The notes: generated from the letters alone by a model not told the origin. Shown: positions 1 through 11,563, numbered from the stretch's first letter. The stretch: 64,000 bases of DNA from Coffea arabica (GCF_036785885.1 NC_092329.1:5270001-5334000); one strand, 5' to 3'. Numbers and translations are program-made.

Positions 1-340
1 ATCCCAATGCCAAGCAACCCAATCCGGTTACGCTACGACATCCCTAAATCATCCGTTTATCGCATGAGCGCTGCTTGGAAAAAGTCCAAGTGGGCCAAAA
101 ACTCTGAAAAGGATCACTGGTGTGGACCCAGGTTGGAAGAATTTGACTAAGCAACTGGTGGCACAGTTCTATTGTCTTCTTCCACTCTTTTGGTCATGAA
201 AGATCGAAGAAGCAGCATCATAACTTTCATTAAGGGCAGAAGAAGAAATTTAAGATTCAAAGTAGTGTTAATTACATATATCTCCCTTAAGATTTGACCA
301 AACTATCATTCAAACCCCAAGATTCGGCCAAATAACAAAA
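1..340. repeat. Diverged duplicate segment, copy A part 1
   Basis: No gene is recognised here. Bases from about 85 to 215 align by eye, with many mismatches, to about 5130-5260. Shared landmarks are an 'aagtgg' block, a 'tgaaaa.gg' block and the run 'attgtcttcttc' followed by 'ttttgg' and 'gaagatc'. The alignment resumes at 2120-2330 against 5300-5520, so the two regions look like an old tandem duplication whose first copy was later opened by insertions. The original function is unknown. Confidence 0.45.
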
Positions 341-354
341 AACCCCCTTGAAGT

Positions 355-890
355 TAGGGGTGTGCAAAATCAAAAAATTCCCATTTACTGACCGAATTCG
401 AATTAAATTCGGAATTTTCGAATCGGTAAATCGGAAATCGGAATCGAATTCGGGTTTTCCGAATTCATATATTTCGAATTTGGTTCGAATTCGGTAATGG
501 AGTTTTTCAAATCAGAATTTCCGATTTCGAATTCACAATTCGAAATCGGAATTCGAATTCACAATTCGAAATCGGAATTCGAATTCCGATTTCGAATTCA
601 AATTCATTTTTAATATATAAATATATTTTTTATACATGTAATTATAAAATTTATACTATATAATATTATATAAAATTTATATAATTTATATAATATAATA
701 TATTTTATATTATATAATAATATATAAATTTTTCCGAATTCGGTGAAATCGAAATTTATCGAATTCCGAATTGAATTCGGAATTGGTGAATTCGAAATCG
801 AATTTGATCGAATTATCAGATACCAAAATTTCGAAAAATTTCGAATTCAAAGTTCCGAATTACCGATTTCGAATTTGATGCACACCCCTA
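355..890. mobile_element. Non-autonomous hAT-type element (MITE), 536 bp
   Basis: The ends are perfect 12-bp inverted repeats (taggggtgtgca at 355-366 and its complement at 879-890). They are flanked by a perfect 8-bp target-site duplication, CTTGAAGT, at 347-354 and 891-898. An 8-bp duplication with taggggtg-type ends is the hAT superfamily signature. There is no coding capacity. The interior consists of degenerate GAATTC/TTCGAA-like palindromic words plus an AT-rich core at about 605-735. It would need transposase supplied by another element. The same architecture recurs at 48036-48743. Confidence 0.9.
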
Positions 891-898
891 CTTGAAGT

Positions 899-2119
899 AA
901 CTTCCGTTAAATATTCGAAACAAAACCAGTGAAAAGACTAAATTCCACAATTGCAAATGACATAATTTAAACAAAATCCTTATCACCCTCTTGTTTTATT
1001 TTCCTTTTTAGTTTATCTTCGTCTTCTTCATGACTAATATTTGGAGGATTTTAATGGAATGCTCATAACAATGACAGCCTGACTTTGTTGGCTACCATCA
1101 ACCTCACCCGTGACCATCGATTATTGCTAGCAAATGGCAAAATTCAGTGAAATTTTCACCTAATACTCAAATTTGTTTGCATAGATGGCAATTCTTGCCT
1201 TATATTGGGCAAAAGAATGGATGCAAATAGCCTAAATCAACAGCTGCTCCTTTCCTTCTCCACTCAAATGTAAGATCAATCCCACAATATTTACTTCAAA
1301 ACACTCATTACGGTGCACAAATATGAACAAGTCCACAAATTAGCAAACTTTTATTAAGGAATCGCCAATCAAGAGACAAGAACCCCAAACGTCTAAATCC
1401 ATTTCATCTCTTCGGATCCACAATTCCAATTAAGATTTTTGTTCATAAGAAGATCCTCGTCGAGCAAATAGGAATCTTGATAAGCTCAATCTTTTTTGCC
1501 TAAGACTAGTTTGGAGTCATTAATTGAAGAAAAAACAAACAGAAAAAATCCATGATAACCATTTGCTTGTCTGAAATTTGGAGATTAAAGAATCTTCAGG
1601 GATGCTCAAGCTGCACTTTGGAGGGTTGTGGAAGGTTCTTGATATTTCTGCAAATTAAAATGATGTTGTAAAGTAAAACACATAGAATTTGGAGTTTTGC
1701 TTTTAATTAAAAAAAAAAGAATAAAAAGAAGATGGAGGAAGCGGCAATAGACAAATTGGTTGGAGTAAGTTGCTTGGGAAGGAAGTGAGAAAAGTAGGAA
1801 TTCCAAAAGGAAGGGAAGCAGTGGACTCTTTCAATTTACGACTGCCATTTTTCCTTTTTTAGGTAGAGTATAGATGAAACTAATTTTTTGGGTACTTAGC
1901 AAAGAAAACAGTAATAAATAGGTACTATAAGGGCATATTATTGGACACTGACAATAAATTTTTACTAACAACTACACCATCTCTAACGGCACAAGACACT
2001 AGGGGCATTCTGATAAATGTTTGCCCATTTAAAGGGTGTGATTGTTGTTTGGTCAAATCTTGAGGCTCATTTTGCAATTTAGTTAAACCTCAACGAAGTT
2101 AAAGGTAACAAATCCTCCC
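899..2119. other. Intergenic, no gene seen
   Basis: AT-rich DNA without a plausible splice-joined or long reading frame. It separates the two parts of the diverged duplicate segment, so much of it may be inserted sequence, but I see no clear element ends. Confidence 0.5.
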
Positions 2120-2203
2120 AAGTACGAGTCTGGACTTTGGAGTTCGGCGGGATGGATAACGAAAGCTTAGAACAGAGTTGCATAAGCTGAGCCTAGACCA
2201 GAT

Positions 2204-2270
2204 AAACAAATGGCAACGTGAACTTCGCGGCTCGAACAAAAAAAAAAAAAAAAAAACAAATGGCAACGTG
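2204..2270 (+). mobile_element. Tiny retroposon: poly-A tail between 17-bp direct repeats
   Basis: The 17-base word starting aaacaaatggc and ending aacgtg occurs at 2204-2220 and again at 2254-2270. Between the copies lie about 17 bases ending in ctcgaac followed by about 16-18 A. Direct repeats around an A-tailed insert are the signature of target-primed reverse transcription. The insert is severely 5'-truncated. The ctcgaac word resembles a tRNA B-box, so it may be the tail of a SINE. Confidence 0.6.
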
Positions 2271-2548
2271 GTCCAACTTCCAAGATGGATGGTCCAAACT
2301 CCCAATTAAGGAGGCTGGGAGGCCCATGCTCCCCATGCATATTGGGAATCTAAGTCCCAATAATATATCATTCTAGCGGACAGGTTTAGCTCGAAGAATT
2401 TGTAGCCAATAGCATTTGGATAATTAAGGGCCTTTGATTCTTGGAGTATCATCGTATTCCTTCCCCCGCAAAATAAACGAGGAACCTTCGCAGTTCTAGA
2501 TCAACAAATGATAAGGGCTGTGTTTTTTTCAGCGTATATGTTGATCTC

Positions 2549-2762
2549 AACTAGGCTGAGTGGTAGCAATGGATGTTGATGCAAGTGGGAGGGGCTTGCA
2601 TCCCTTAACCATGAGGTCTCGGATTCGAAATTCATGAAAATGGAAAAACAACGTTGGGAGAGCTTTTCCCTGTAAGGAATCCGATCCGACTCGAACAGGA
2701 TTAGTCGCAAACCGTAAAACGGATGCGGACATTTTTTGGTTATACCTAACTAGGCTGAATGG
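2549..2762 (+). mobile_element. tRNA-derived SINE-like element
   Basis: A box-A-like word (ggctgagtggtag) near 2554-2566 and a box-B-like word (ggattcgaaattc) near 2620-2632 have the usual spacing of a tRNA-type RNA polymerase III promoter. A 15-bp direct repeat with one mismatch (aactaggctgagtgg / aactaggctgaatgg) lies at 2549-2563 and 2748-2762. The box A overlaps the left repeat, so the exact 5' end is uncertain. The tail (attttttggttatacc) is not a clean poly-A. Confidence 0.6.
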
Positions 2763-3116
2763 CTGATTGCTCCTCCTTTGTGTATGCTGTACATTAGCTT
2801 GGAGAGTTCCAAGTTCCCTAGTGCACACAAAAATACAATCAGAATCTTGCTCTGATCATATCCCTTCCCCTTACGATTATTTTTTCTTTTTAGGGTCCGT
2901 TTGTTTCGGGTGGAAATGTTTTCCAGGAAAATATTTTCCTAATTTCCCGTGTTTGGTTGCACAAAAGTTACTGAAAACATTTTCCTATGTAAAATATTTT
3001 CACTCATCTTATGGAAAACAACTTCCCTTCCAAACTTACTGAAGTTGTTTTCCGAAATGCATGCATCCCACCTGTAGTATGTTCCAAACTTACTGAAAAC
3101 ATCTTGTAGTATGTTC

Positions 3117-3215
3117 TTTTTTTTTTCAGTGTAAACAGGAGGATTCGAACCCAAAACCTCTTCCTTACACTCCCTCCCCTGTACCACCCAACCCAACCCA
3201 ACCCAACCCTCCCCC
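3117..3215 (-). mobile_element. Short SINE, minus orientation
   Basis: Read on the minus strand it has a perfect B box (ggttcgaatcc, plus 3141-3151 region), a box-A-like ggtggtacagggg upstream, and a terminal A-run (the T-run at about 3117-3126). A 10-bp near-perfect direct repeat (tagtatgttc 3107-3116, tagtatattc 3216-3225) flanks it. The 5' end carries a short telomere-like (ttggg)n run. It is nested in the 2893-4937 element. Confidence 0.65.
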
Positions 3216-3588
3216 TAGTATATTCAAAATAAAAAAAAAAACCTCATCATGCTCATCCTATGCTAGTAATTAATTATGTATAATAGGGACATTCTTTTCT
3301 AGAGAAACTTTCAGCAGTGAGAGTGCAAGATATATGTCACAATAAGCATTGCATGTGATTGATATTTGACACTAAATGGCCAGCAATTTGTTTATTGTTT
3401 AAGGAGATATTTTTTATTCATATATACATTTCTCCAAGATTTTTTAAAGCTAAACAATAAGATAAATTTTCTTATTTTGCATGGGAAGAAGTATGTAGTT
3501 ATAATGTGTAGAAAGTAAAGATAGAGATAAAAGTGAAAATATTTCAAAAGTTAAACAAACACCAGAAAAATGAAGTAAGAAAATATTT

Positions 3589-4825
3589 GGGTAAAATACA
3601 AGGAACTCCCTTGTGGTTTCGCGAAAAGACACCTTACCCCCTATCGTTTAGAAACCTCCACCTAAATACCTTAAACTTCATAACTAAAGTGGAAATTGAC
3701 TTGTAACCGGACGTGCGACTTAATGATGATGGATATGCGAAAATCCTTTGTAAAGAAAATCCTCCCTCCCCTATTCTCCTCCTAAATAACACAAATATTT
3801 TTTGATCTTCTCCTTTATGATTCAAGAATCATGACTGCGTTCTTTCCGCGGCAAAGTGATCGATCTGTCATCACCGTCACATTCTACTCGTATATTTTAG
3901 TATCGGTTGCTTTTGATCAGGTCCCACCCTCAATCAAACTGGGCGACAGACGAGAAATGCTTTATGGAAAGAGTCATGTTTACAAGCTCGAGGAATCTAA
4001 GGGGCAGTAACAAAATGAAACAAGTAAGGAAGGGGAAGTACTTTCAGAGAAGAGCAAGGCATTCCATTTGCCAATTGACCGATCCTTTTCATTCGATTGA
4101 GTTCCGACCCCGAGTTCAACACACGGGTAAGCTTCTTCTTCCTCTTCTCATCTTGAGTGTCTTTTATTATTACTGGATGTAACCTAAAAGAAAGAAAAGG
4201 ATAACGCCGGAATCTAAAGCTTTCCAATTCGAATTGCCTTTCCCTGTTTTTGCCTAATTCGCTTCTTAACGCATAGCATACCCGGCAAGAGCAGCTGATT
4301 CAATAGCTTTTCACTCCTCACCCCTTGGATGAAATTCTCTTTCGTTTATGAGTTACAAGTGGGAATTGAATTCAATCTTAAGCTTCGGCCTTCGGTCTTC
4401 CTCTTAAGGGCACTTCACCAACCAACCAAAGAATGTCCTCTGCCTTAAGGCCCGGGTAAAGAAAAGATCTTTCCTCTGGTCTTCTTAAAGCGGCGGAAGC
4501 AAGCTAAAGATTTCATTTCCATTGGCCAAAGCACCGACCATCTCAAGAGTTTCAATAGCTTCTGATGGGCATTCTTTTTCTTTTAGGAGTTACAGATGGA
4601 AGTAAAAAGCATTAAAGATGCTCTTGTAACAATTTTTTCTTTTTTTTTCTTCTTCTTCTTTTGGAGAGACAAAGGTATTCGACCTACAACTGGTAACTCA
4701 GCCAGTTAAAAAGTCAATTTCCACTTTAGTTATGAAGTTTAGGGTGTTTATATGTAGGTTTCTAAACGATAGGGGGGTAAGGTGTCTTTTCGCGAAACCA
4801 TAAGGGGGTTCCGTGTATTTTACCC
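3589..4825. mobile_element. Mutator-like (MULE) element with long TIRs, 1237 bp
   Basis: A perfect 9-bp target duplication, AAAATATTT, sits at 3580-3588 and 4826-4834. Inverted arms of about 120 bp start with gggtaaaatacaaggaac (left, about 3589-3713) and gggtaaaatacacggaac on the complement (right, about 4700-4825). A 9-bp duplication with long TIRs is the Mutator signature. The interior (about 3850-4650) has no transposase. Its texture is GC-richer and unlike the flanks, resembling plant mitochondrial intergenic DNA, so this may be a Pack-MULE-like carrier. Removing the element rejoins the host sequence cleanly. Confidence 0.88.
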
Positions 4826-5089
4826 AAAATATTTTCAATAAGCTAACTAAACACCTGAAAATGATGAAAGGGAAATGATTTTCATGGAAAATTACTTCCA
4901 CAGGAAAATATTTTACTTCCAACCAAACAGACCTTTAATTTTGCCGTTTTCTTCAAGATAGAAGGGCAATATAGGAGATCACGACAAACATGGGCCTCAA
5001 ATAAACAATGGCCACCCAAAATGCCAACCAAACCGATCCGATCCGATCCGCTAAAATATAAGAAATCCATAGACCATCCCTCTTCTCAT

Positions 5090-5530
5090 TTACTCCAATC
5101 CGATGATCACATGATCTGCAGTTTGTAAAACCCAAGTGGCCCCAACCTGAAAAAGGTAAGACGTGGGTGAACCAAGGTCATAGAAATTAACTTGGAACCG
5201 GTAGCTTCGTTGTATTGTCTTCTTCTTGCTTTTTGGACATGGAAGATCAAGCACGCGTTGTTCAGTTAAAAACAAGAAAATCTTGCAATGGCAGTAGTAT
5301 ATTTTTGAGTTCAGCTTTCAGAGGGATGGAGAACAAAGCTTACAAAACAGTTGCCAAGTGCTGAATCTGACTCCATAACCATTTCCTCTTGGTCGAATAC
5401 AAAGTGGAAGGTCCTCCAAAATAAAATAAATGGACTGCTTATTCGGTTCCTGTCGATTGGAAGGACCAGTTTTGGCCAATTCGGCTGTGGCACCCTTACT
5501 CCATGCATATCACGACTCTAGGATCCGTGG
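5090..5530. repeat. Diverged duplicate segment, copy B
   Basis: Collinear by eye with 85-215 followed by 2120-2335, including a 'gggatgga.aac.aagctta' block and a 'ctccccatgcatat / ctccatgcatatc' block. Copy B is uninterrupted. No known protein emerges in any frame, so it could be a gene relic or a non-coding duplication. Confidence 0.45.
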
Positions 5531-6218
5531 TTCTCCAAACCCTTTTCCGATGGGTCACCTGCCAGAATTTCCAAAATATGTTTTAGTCTTTTAGATGGAT
5601 CACGGGTGAGCTCTGCCAAGAAGGAAAAAATGTGTTAGAGTGAAACAAGACAAGAAAACGAAAAACTACTATAAGGAAAAACAAATAGTGCAGAGTAACC
5701 CACAGCTAATAAACTTGTAAAAGTCTCATTTTAGTTGAAGAAATTGTAAAGTTGAAATAGTATTACATAGATGCAGTAGCCAGAGTTTTAAGATCTCCGT
5801 AGTTAAATCTACTGCGAACATCCTTTCTTCCCATCTGTCAAGAGCTAACATCTTTGCCAGCATATTTACAAGCTTAGCACACCATAAATTTTTATTTTTT
5901 TTTTAGCAATTCTTTTAATGAAAGAGGAGTGAGATTTAAGAAATAGGGAGTGAAAGCGAGGGTTTAAATTCAAAACCTCTAATTTATGTATTCAACACAA
6001 AAGGAAGACATAACTCTAGACAATAATTTCATTTTCATTGTAGATGAGTGGAGTTGTTGCATGGATCCGCTTTTGTTCTTTTTGGAGCAGTTGAAGCCTG
6101 TAAATTCTCGTACATTTCCTAGCATAAGACAATCGTTATTTTATTCTTACTACGGTCAGTTAACTGTCGTTAAAAGCTCATAGGAGAAGGAAATACGTGC
6201 TTAATACGCGGGAAGATG
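5531..6218. other. Intergenic, no gene seen
   Basis: AT-rich. A T-run at 5889-5905 followed about 70 bp later by gggtttaaattcaaaacctc could be a decayed minus-strand SINE, but no flanking direct repeat is visible. Confidence 0.4.
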
Positions 6219-6434
6219 CAATTTTAATCCTCGATTATACCCCCTTTACATACCCTGTGTGTGTAGGTAAGGATATTGCTTGGGTAGCTTTAAATGAATT
6301 GCGCTAAAGAGTTGTTCTGCCGCAAATGATAAAGAGTACCATAATCCTCCTGTTGCCTGCAATTTCAATCCTTGATTATACCCCTTTACTTACCCTGTGT
6401 GTATAGGCAAGGATATTGCATGTGTAGCTTTAAA
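6219..6434. repeat. Short tandem duplication, two ~75-bp copies
   Basis: The block at 6219-6294 (gcaattttaatcctcgatta onward) recurs at 6360-6434 with few mismatches, an offset of about 140 bp. Both copies end in gtagctttaaa. Nothing suggests coding function. Confidence 0.7.
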
Positions 6435-6507
6435 AACTTTCAAGATAGTGGCATCAAATCACAAGTTGCAGCTCTCTCTTCTTTTCCTCTTCTGTTTTTG
6501 CCTATTT

Positions 6508-6738
6508 GAGGATATGAAGTTATGAACACAGCTCTCAAGAACCTGCTCCAAACTTGTTGCAGGAGTGAAGGCGACATTTTTGGCCCTTGGTTCATTAATT
6601 TTGCAACTAAATTTCTATCATTTTTATTAGAAACGAGAAAGCTGGAAGAGTGAACTAAATATGAGGAGATGAAGTTATGAACACAGCTCTCAAGAACCTG
6701 CTCCAAACTTGTTGCAAGAGTGAAGGCGACATTTTTGG
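6508..6738. repeat. Second short tandem duplication, two ~75-bp copies
   Basis: The block at 6508-6583 is repeated almost exactly at 6663-6738, an offset of 155 bp. It includes the word tatgaacacagctctcaaga. The intervening unit differs from that of the neighbouring 6219-6434 repeat, so these are two independent duplications side by side. Confidence 0.75.
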
Positions 6739-7145
6739 AGATGGATCCACCTAAATTATTGAGAATTCAGAAGAAATTAAACTACCTTTGAAAATGTTTC
6801 AAAAAATCCTGAACGAGAAATGCAGACAAGGAGTTTAAAACCACTCATGGGACTTTTGTCGCTCACTGGTGGTTGGTTGGAAGGTTCATAGTTGTCCCAG
6901 TGAGCCTTTTCTCCAAGATCCTTCTACTTTACCAACTCCTGCCTCATCCCCGCTCCAACACCACCCCCACCCAGAAAAAAAAACAAAATAACAAAAAAAA
7001 TTCCCCCGAATCATTCACTTAAAGATAGAGTGAAGGGAAGTAGTTGGTTCCAATTTTTGTCGGATTCTATTTCAAATGAAAGGACCATCAATCCTTAAAT
7101 TACTTTGCAGCAAAAAAAAAAAAAAAAAAAAATAGAAGAATAATA

Positions 7146-8371
7146 TAGGTGGCGTTTTTTTTCGCATGTTGGAATCGGATTCGGATTCGGAATCATTCAT
7201 CATGGATTTGGAATGGAATCAGTCATTACAATACATTTGTTTGATTCAGTGCCAGGAAGGAATGTATATCATTAATATAGTTGATGTTTGGTTCGTTGGC
7301 TCTTTGTAAATGGGATATAAGAAATTTTCACTAATTAAATATATTGTATAAATGTATTAGTAAATTTAGTATAACTAATTAATAATTTCTATTAGTAAAC
7401 ATGTATAATTATTAGTATAATTAATAATATCAATTAAATTACATAGATTAATATATATTATATAATACATATAAATAATAATATTATTATTATAAGTTTG
7501 TAACTAATTAAATTAAATATTAAATATATAATTAAATTATATGCACATATAATATACATTTATAAATATACATATATATTATAAATATATTATTATATAA
7601 TATCAATAAATTTATAATATATATTATATAAATATAATTATATTTAACTAAATAATTATAATATATAATATAATAATATAATAATATCATTATTATAAGT
7701 TTGTAACTAATTAAATTAAATATTATATATATAATTAATTATAATTATACAAATGTTATAATATAAATATAATTATATAATTATATAATATAAAAATATT
7801 AATTATACTAATATTTTATATAAATATAATGTATATTACTTATTAAATATAGTTATTATTATATTTAAAAATAATAAATATAAATATATTTTATTAATTT
7901 ATTAATATTATATACATGTATATATATTATAATTATATGCACATATAATATACATTTATAAATATACATATATATTATAAACATATTATTATATAATATT
8001 AACAAATTTATAATATATATTATATAATTATAATTATATTTAACTAAATAATTATAATATATATTTATATAATATACTAATATTATAATAAAATATATAA
8101 TTATAAATATTATATATATGTATATATTATAATATAAATATAAATATATAATATATATAAATATTAATTATACTAAATATTATGTAATTTTAAGATTTGG
8201 GAATCACAGTTGGGTTTTTTGACAAAACCCACCAACTTACTAAGGAATTGTGGAATGCTAAATTTTTAGATATCATTCCAAAATTTCAATTCCGATAGTA
8301 TTGAACCAAACATAAATCATGGAATTTATTCCAATTCTCTATTCCGAAACCCTTTTACCAAACGCCACCTA
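7146..8371. mobile_element. AT-rich TIR element, 1226 bp
   Basis: The left end taggtggcgttt and the right end aaacgccaccta are inverted repeats of about 12 bp. The subterminal parts on both sides carry related GGAATCGG / CCAATTC-type words. The interior (about 7300-8190) is almost entirely A and T. The flanks (agaataata and agagtatga) agree at only 6 of 9 positions, so a 9-bp Mutator-type duplication is suggested but not established. No coding capacity. Confidence 0.65.
7536..8063. repeat. Internal ~135-bp direct repeat in the AT-rich element
   Basis: About 7536-7673 recurs at about 7932-8063 with few changes, an offset of 396 bp. Both copies start with attatatgcacatataatat and contain a taactaaataattata word. 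A second, shorter repeat (ataagtttgtaactaattaa) occurs near 7490 and 7693. Confidence 0.7.
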
Positions 8372-8738
8372 AGAGTATGACTTTTATGATACATGAGCCA
8401 AGCAACTACTTCACGTAATATTTCAGACTATTCCCTTTAGTTCGTAGTTAGGTGATTTGCTTTGACATTTTTTCATGTCAATTATTACTGTCTTTGCAGT
8501 AAAAAATGCCACTCAACTAACAGTAGTCATAATCGTTCTTGCAAAGAAATTAGAACACTACTATCTTAAAACTTTATTTAAAGGAAGGGATTTTGGTAAA
8601 AAAAAAAAATAAAATTTCCTCCTCATCTTTGGAATCATTTCATCAGCACAATAATAGAGAGCAAAATACAGTACCATACCAGATAAAATAATTAACCAAC
8701 GTTTATGGAGTAGCTCTCTCTTCCTCTTACTTTCATTC

Positions 8739-8887
8739 GGCCTTGTTTGGATTGCGGTTTTTCGTCGGAAAATTACGTCATTTTCCGTAATCACATTTTC
8801 TTATTACCTTTTCTCCTCACATACATCAAATCGCTACAGTAATTTTTCCATGAAAAATCATGAAAAATGTAATCCAAACACAACCTT
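8739..8887. mobile_element. ~150-bp MITE family, copy 1
   Basis: The ends are imperfect inverted repeats built on ttgtttggattgc / gtaatccaaacacaa. The core (acatcaaatcgctacagtaa) is shared with copies near 21967, 38900 and 61405. The target duplication is not clear. No coding capacity. Confidence 0.7.
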
Positions 8888-9304
8888 TGTTTTTTCCTCA
8901 ATCAACAAAATTTACACGCACATGGACTGTGACCATACCATGCCAGTGTCCAGTAGTAGTAAATGTGGACCCCGTAAGTGTCAGCCGTGGCAGTATAAAA
9001 TACTGTACAATAGAAGAACGTACCACCAGTGGCAGATACTATGAAGAAGGGGGCCCACCACGTAGAACCTTTCAAGCATTTGAAAGAGAAATACTGCGGC
9101 GTTTGGAATCTTTTTATTTTATTCCGGTAAGAGGCGTATGGAATTGGAATCTTGACAAGTGGGAAAAGTGGACCCGACCGAGTATTTATTTGCTTTGATA
9201 TTTATGTCCCCTTCCTGACACAGGTATTTCTAATCAGCCAGGCCCAATGGAGTTTCGATACTTGTTACCAAAGAGATCCATCAATGTGGCTCCACCATTA
9301 CCAT

Positions 9305-9563
9305 GGACTCGGGGCACGGACGGTTGTAGGTGCAACCGTCCCGAGCAATTTTAGTCATTATCAACTGCGCGTAACTTTTTTTGTACATCGTGTAATTTTT
9401 TTTTTATAGGATGTATTTTCACAACAGATAGTGATGGACCCCACACTTGACGAGAAAATCGAATTACATGATGTAATCTCAGCTGCACAAAATTTTGAGG
9501 GCAAATCTTGACCCTTAACCGTGCAGGGACGGTCATCAGTATGACCGTCCCTGCCCCAAATCC
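9305..9563. mobile_element. Fold-back MITE with hairpin termini, 259 bp
   Basis: A 9-bp flanking repeat with one mismatch (cattaccat 9296-9304, cattagcat 9564-9572) brackets an element whose ends share a ggggca(c/g)ggacgg core. Each end is itself a hairpin: ggacggttg...caaccgtcc on the left and gacggtcat...atgaccgtc on the right. The 9-bp duplication points to the Mutator superfamily. No coding capacity. Confidence 0.72.
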
Positions 9564-9572
9564 CATTAGCAT

Positions 9573-11563
9573 AGCCGCGGCATGGGTCGATTGATTTGAC
9601 CTTATTACTTGCCAATCGGGACTCTCCTTCCCAGTTGCGATCCAGGAATCAAGGCTGCTCATAAAAAAAAATTAGTAACGGCCATGCTAGTTGGTCTGGT
9701 ATGGTGTGTTCATGCGTTATCCTATTCCACGACGCAAGCACACGGCATAAACTATGAACTAGTTAGTATATATATATATATATATATATAATTTTTTTTT
9801 TGTCGATCCCTCGTAATAGTGTATATATTAATAAAACATATTACATAACAATTAATCTTAGTCTAAATTTGAATTTTCATGGCAAAAATAAATTTATGCA
9901 TATTAAAGGATGGGGACAACGTGAGAATTTTATGGTGAGCTCATCCTTATCGTGGTGGTTATTCAGTAGCGTGTTTATCCATTGCCTCAAGAACGTAAAT
10001 GAAAAAAATAAAATAAAATCTATTGGATTATCTTTATTGATAATAATAAACATCTGTTTGAACTAAAATATTCAAATATCTTGGGTATGCTAACCTTTTT
10101 TTCTGATAAGTAACGAGATTTGTCGTATCGAATTCATGAGGCGAAATGAATGAACTCTAGGGCTGGTGTTGATGCACGAATAAAAGGGTTCTCATCGAAA
10201 GTGTTACTATCATATAATTTTATCGTACTTGTCGCATTTAAATAAAATCTCAGCAAAGGGAGAGGTAGGGATTCTTTATTGATTACCATTCGCAACTCGC
10301 AATGCCAATCCCTTTTCTTTCTTTTTCTTGCATTTGTTTGTTAATCCATCAATAGCCTCAATGCCAGATATTTTTGTTGGCATCGTAGTCCATTTGATTA
10401 TGTTGTTTTGCCAAGGAACAAAACATATCCCATTGAAAACTAAAATATCATCCACCGAACACCCCCACCCATTATTATGTATTAATGTAATATTATATTT
10501 AAAAAACTGATTTTTAAAAAATAGGTCAAATCAAACGGAGTTCTTTTTTATTAACTCGCAGTAAAGGTATTGATAATTTACATCTTGTTTATCTTTGTCC
10601 ACCTTTACCAACAACACGCATGTTACAGCTGAAGACGCATGTATATATTACGTGGAGATCAAGCGGAAAATAAAAATAATCTTTACTTTTAATAAGGCTA
10701 TAATCTTGACTCTTACCAAAGCCATTTTTCTTCTTTAATTTCGGATGCTAAAGTCTTTTTCTTTAATTCATTTAATGCCTTTCCGCAGAGAAAGCCGACA
10801 AAATCAAAAGTGCAGACGTTGATTATGCTGTTAATTTTACACCTGTTGATCAGACAATCAAGACGAAGATCGACAAGCTGTACATTTTAACTTATAATAA
10901 GCAAAGGAAGCTTCACCTCACCTAGCAGGAAACTTTTTTTCTTTTCAATTGTTATATCCATATCAATTCTTACTCCAACTCTAACTCAGTCGAGGGGGCG
11001 ACATAACAGGATCATGGAAATTGATAGAGATTAAATCACCATCGAATCATACGGATGCATTACGTACCTATATGGATTAAAGAGAAGTTTAAGTGGCAAC
11101 TTTAATGAGAAAACAAGATTTGAACTAAATAATCATCGGATTATACATATACATTACACACCCATATAAATATTAAAAAAAATCACATTAAATAATAACT
11201 TTAATAGGAGGTACCCTTGACTTCTCGTCCCGCAAGAGATGCGGTGCCAAGCTACCTCAGGGGTAGTTGTTCGAAGGATATGAACATTGCGGTAGAATTG
11301 AGGAAAACGTGGAGAGAAGAGGGCTGCTGGTCATGGTCCCGCTACTTCCTTTTCCATCTTTCTGCTAAGTCATACTGTATCAGGTTAATTACAACATTTA
11401 TAGAGGTTAGAAGTAGCGCACGATACAAGCAAACATGTTTTGAATATATTGATCATTGAGCAATCTCATCTCTCTCTCTCTCTATGTGGATTATTTTATA
11501 GAGTATTTTGCAATGCCGTGCATAGGCATGGTGTGATGAGGTACCTGTTAGTAGGTTCTAATA
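9573..11563. other. Intergenic, no gene seen
   Basis: AT-rich, with a (TA)n microsatellite at about 9766-9790 and a short CT run at about 11466-11483. Reading frames are short and lack family features. Confidence 0.5.

Larger units (their letters stand above)
2893..4937. mobile_element. TIR element, interrupted by nested insertions
   Basis: The left end (agggtccgtttgtttcggg) and the reverse complement of the right end (aaaggtctgtttggttgga) match imperfectly, and the match continues into GGAAAATATTTTCC-rich subterminal sequence on both sides. The original element is about 0.8 kb: the rest is a SINE at 3117-3215 and a Mutator-like element at 3589-4825. I could not find a clean target duplication, so the superfamily (hAT or PIF-like) is left open. 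The GGTCYGTTTGGTT type of end is common among plant MITEs. Confidence 0.6.

Noticed and set aside
5889-5990. Possible minus-strand SINE with T-run and B-box-like word
   Set aside because: B box is poor and no flanking direct repeat could be found.
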